From the NCBI RefSeq assembly GCF_004001045.1, contig NZ_BIMK01000012.1:1-64000 (forward strand): a DNA stretch of 64,000 nt, in the 5' to 3' direction. The notes below the pieces were generated by a model. It saw only the letters and a program-made list of their open reading frames with translations, searched no databases and had not been told where the DNA came from. Position 1 is the stretch's first letter; each line of letters begins with the position of its first letter. This DNA is from Paenibacillus chibensis (GTDB taxonomy: Bacteria; Bacillota; Bacilli; Paenibacillales; Paenibacillaceae). The position numbers and the translations under genes are program-made. Below are positions 61,757-64,000 of the stretch, in pieces.

Positions 61757-63310
61757 ATGAGCTTGTTGACAGTTGAAAATGTAACCCATAATTTCGGAGA
61801 CCGTACCTTGTTCAGAAACGTATCTTTCCGCCTTTTAGCCGGAGAGCACGTCGGTTTGGTCGGGGCAAACGGCGTGGGCAAGTCCACGCTCATGAATATT
61901 CTGACCGGTAAACAGTTGAAGGATGACGGCAAGGTGGAATGGACGCCCAAAGTTCGTTACGGGTATCTCGATCAGCATTCCAAGCTGACCCCAGGCAAGA
62001 CGGTACGCGATGTTTTAAAGGACGCCTTCCTGCCGCTTTTGGAGCTGGAGAAGGAAATGATGATCATCACTGACAGAATGGCGGATGCCTCTCCCGAGGA
62101 GCTTGAAGTTTTGCTTGAACAAATGGGAGAGATTCAAGAGCAGCTTGAACTCGGTGATTTTTATATGATTGATGTGAAGGTCGAAGAAATGGCGAACGGT
62201 TTGGGTTTATCCGCCATCGGACTGGATCGCGATGTAACTGCACTGAGCGGCGGCCAGCGGACGAAGGTGCTGTTGGCCAAGCTGCTGCTGGAGAAGCCTA
62301 CCGCGTTGCTGTTGGACGAACCTACGAACTATTTGGACGTGGAGCATATCGATTGGCTGACGCAATATTTGAAATCTTATCCGTACGCCTTTATTCTGAT
62401 TTCGCATGATACGGAATTCATGAATCAGGTTGTGGATGTGATCTATCATCTGGAATTTGCCAAGCTGACAAGATATTCGGCCAATTACGAAAAGTTTCTG
62501 GAGATGGCCGACATTTCGAAGAGCCAGCATATCGATGCCTACGAGAAGCAGCAGGAGTACATTAAAAAGCAGGAAGACTTCATCCAGCGAAACAAGGCTC
62601 GCGCTTCCACATCCGGGCGTGCGAAAAGCCGTGAAAAACAGTTGAATCGCATTGACCTCATCGACAAGCCGGAGGAAGCGGCTAAGCCGGTATTTCAATT
62701 CAAAGAAGCTCGTGCAAGCGGGAAAACCGTTTTTGAAGGTACCGATTTTGAGATCGGGTATACCCATGCTTTGCTCCCTCAAATGAGCATGACGATAGAA
62801 CGCGGGGATAAGATTGCCATCGTGGGCTGCAACGGGGTCGGCAAATCGACTTTGCTGAAGACCATCATAGGCAAAATCCCTCCGATCAGCGGCAAAACAT
62901 ACCTCGGTGATTACTTGCAGCCGGCATATTTTGAGCAGGAGGTCCGTCCTGGGAATATGACGCCAATCGATGACGTGTGGAATGAATTTTCCTCACTGAA
63001 CCAGCATGAGGTCCGGGCGCACCTCGCCCGCTGCGGATTGAAAAATGAGCATATCACGCGTCCGCTGAACATGCTCAGCGGTGGCGAGCAGGCTAAAGTA
63101 CGGCTGTGCAAGCTCATGATGCGCGAATCGAACTGGATATTGTTTGACGAACCGACCAATCACCTGGATGTGATCGCCAAGTCGGAGCTGAAGCGTGCAT
63201 TACGGGAATACAAAGGGACCATCCTGCTCGTCTCCCATGAGCCGGATTTCTATGAAGATTGGGTTACGAAGACCTGGAACGTGGAAGAATGGTCTCAACA
63301 GAAGGCATAA
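61757..63310 (+). CDS. ABC-F family ATPase (YkpA/YbiT-like)
   Basis: The 517-residue protein carries two ABC domains: Walker A GANGVGKST and GCNGVGKST, signatures LSGGQRTK and LSGGEQAK, and Walker B LLLDEPTNYLD and ILFDEPTNHLD. A charged linker (about 245-310) joins them. There is no membrane part. ABC-F proteins bind the ribosomal E site and rescue or modulate translation; resistance members have longer linkers, so a housekeeping role is more likely. ATG 61757 (MSLLTVENV) fits family starts; upstream codons 61691-61756 are probably leader. Confidence 0.9.
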   Translation: MSLLTVENVTHNFGDRTLFRNVSFRLLAGEHVGLVGANGVGKSTLMNILTGKQLKDDGKVEWTPKVRYGYLDQHSKLTPGKTVRDVLKDAFLPLLELEKEMMIITDRMADASPEELEVLLEQMGEIQEQLELGDFYMIDVKVEEMANGLGLSAIGLDRDVTALSGGQRTKVLLAKLLLEKPTALLLDEPTNYLDVEHIDWLTQYLKSYPYAFILISHDTEFMNQVVDVIYHLEFAKLTRYSANYEKFLEMADISKSQHIDAYEKQQEYIKKQEDFIQRNKARASTSGRAKSREKQLNRIDLIDKPEEAAKPVFQFKEARASGKTVFEGTDFEIGYTHALLPQMSMTIERGDKIAIVGCNGVGKSTLLKTIIGKIPPISGKTYLGDYLQPAYFEQEVRPGNMTPIDDVWNEFSSLNQHEVRAHLARCGLKNEHITRPLNMLSGGEQAKVRLCKLMMRESNWILFDEPTNHLDVIAKSELKRALREYKGTILLVSHEPDFYEDWVTKTWNVEEWSQQKA

Positions 63311-63336
63311 TTGGCAAAAGATTTAGCATTAGAACT

Positions 63337-63369
63337 GCCGTATTCTCGTTATGGGAATGCGGCTTTTTA
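63337..63369 (+). terminator. Terminator after the ABC-F gene
   Basis: GCCGTATTC and GAATGCGGC form a 9-bp stem (one G-U pair), followed by TTTTTAT. Confidence 0.7.
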
Positions 63370-63386
63370 TCGAAGGAGATGCAGGC

Positions 63387-64000
63387 ATGAACACCGGAGA
63401 AGACCGTTATTCCAGACAGGAACGTTTTATCCCGTTTGGAGTGGAAGGACAGCGTAAGCTGGGAGAAAGCCATGTATTGATTATCGGAGCAGGCGCGCTC
63501 GGAACCTCGATCGCCGAAACGCTGGCAAGGGCCGGTGTGGGGCATCTGACGATTGCCGACCGCGATTATGTCGAGTGGAGCAATCTGCAGCGGCAGCAGC
63601 TTTTTTCCGAAGAGGACGCAAGCTTGAGACTGCCCAAAGCAATCGCTGCCAAGCAAAGGCTGGAAGCAATCAACTCCTTGATTCAAATCGACAGCCATGT
63701 CATGGACGTCAAGCTGGAAGAGCTAGAGTCGTTGATTCACGGTGTGGATCTGATCATGGATGGAACGGATAACTTTGATACACGGTTGCTTATCAATGAC
63801 GCATCGCAAAAATATAACATCCCCTGGATTTATGGCGGTTGTGTCGGGAGTTACGGCATCACCTATACGATTATACCGGGTCAGACGCCATGCCTGAACT
63901 GTCTGCTGGGAACCGTACCGCTTGGTGGAGATACGTGCGATACGGCGGGAATTATCCCCCAAGCGGTGCAGGTGGTCACCGCGCATCAAACGACGGAGGC
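63387..64000 (+). CDS. ThiF/MoeB family adenylyltransferase, cut by the window end
   Basis: The first 204 codons are present. The protein starts [13 protein letters not shown] and has the nucleotide-binding loop [17 protein letters not shown], Arg in [19 protein letters not shown] and CLNCLLG with the Zn/Cys region. This is the E1-like enzyme that adenylates the C-terminal Gly-Gly of ThiS or MoaD-type sulfur carriers. MoeB is more likely if molybdopterin genes follow. AAGGAG lies seven bases before ATG 63387. The 3' end is outside the window. Confidence 0.9.
   Translation, partial: MNTGEDRYSRQERFIPFGVEGQRKLGESHVLIIGAGALGTSIAETLARAGVGHLTIADRDYVEWSNLQRQQLFSEEDASLRLPKAIAAKQRLEAINSLIQIDSHVMDVKLEELESLIHGVDLIMDGTDNFDTRLLINDASQKYNIPWIYGGCVGSYGITYTIIPGQTPCLNCLLGTVPLGGDTCDTAGIIPQAVQVVTAHQTTE

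Noticed and set aside
61757..63310. ABC-F antibiotic resistance determinant
   Set aside because: The linker is short and the sequence is closest in pattern to housekeeping YkpA/YbiT-type proteins.
1..64000. tRNA, rRNA, CRISPR array, transposase, integrase
   Set aside because: I looked for each on both strands by eye and saw no supporting signature; short or diverged elements may have been missed.

Overview
The window looks like chromosome from an endospore-forming Firmicute, most likely Paenibacillus or a close relative. Gene order matches the Bacillus subtilis backbone in several blocks: cotE-mutS-mutL, miaA-hfq, spoVK-hflX-ynbB-glnR-glnA, and lexA diverging from yneA-ynzC. Spore genes (cotE, spoVK, two YjcZ-type miniproteins), SigE/SigK-like -10 elements, strong AGGAGG-type ribosome sites and moderate GC agree with this. 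No rRNA, tRNA, CRISPR array, transposase or prophage was seen.

Layout. 1-4.5 kb: a three-gene ABC importer of the SsuA/NMT1 type, an aromatic-acid-exporter-like membrane protein and a lipoprotein. 4.6-13.5 kb: cotE, a predicted amidoligase, mutS, mutL, an RsmJ-like methyltransferase, miaA, hfq. 13.7-23.3 kb: a class A penicillin-binding protein with an Asn/Gly-rich tail, a DUF402 phosphatase, a YdcF-like protein, then spoVK-hflX-ynbB-glnR-glnA, with a GlnR box and SigA promoter in front of glnR. 23.3-28.1 kb: an accessory-looking stretch of small genes (an AT-richer 177-aa protein, a Trk/Ktr potassium channel subunit with a terminator in its leader, two YjcZ miniproteins, small membrane proteins and a 62-aa protein that resembles Hfq). 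28.3-34.7 kb: a carbohydrate ABC importer followed by its probable YesM/YesN-type two-component system. 34.8-37.7 kb: an SOS neighbourhood with LexA-like boxes inside the spacers of three promoters (a serine hydrolase, lexA, yneA). 37.7-50.8 kb: housekeeping genes, including metH, rnz, mtnD, two HAD phosphatases, a base-excision-repair pair (Fpg-like glycosylase and endonuclease IV), a receiver-like protein, a thioredoxin, a soluble ABC ATPase and an RlmM-like methyltransferase.

50.9-61.6 kb is the most unusual part: a tightly packed, probably single-transcript operon that resembles a Tad/Flp pilus or type II/IV secretion machine adapted to a one-membrane cell. It begins with a Ser/Thr protein kinase fused to a CpaE/ParA-like domain. 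It continues with a CpaB-like SAF protein, two more ParA/CpaE-fold proteins (one with no recognisable P-loop), a TadA/CpaF-type ATPase, one long membrane protein that appears to fuse TadB and TadC, and four small or medium proteins each anchored by one N-terminal helix. I see no prepilin peptidase, no classical Flp pilin and no secretin. The window closes with an ABC-F ATPase and the start of a ThiF/MoeB-family E1-like enzyme cut off by the window edge.
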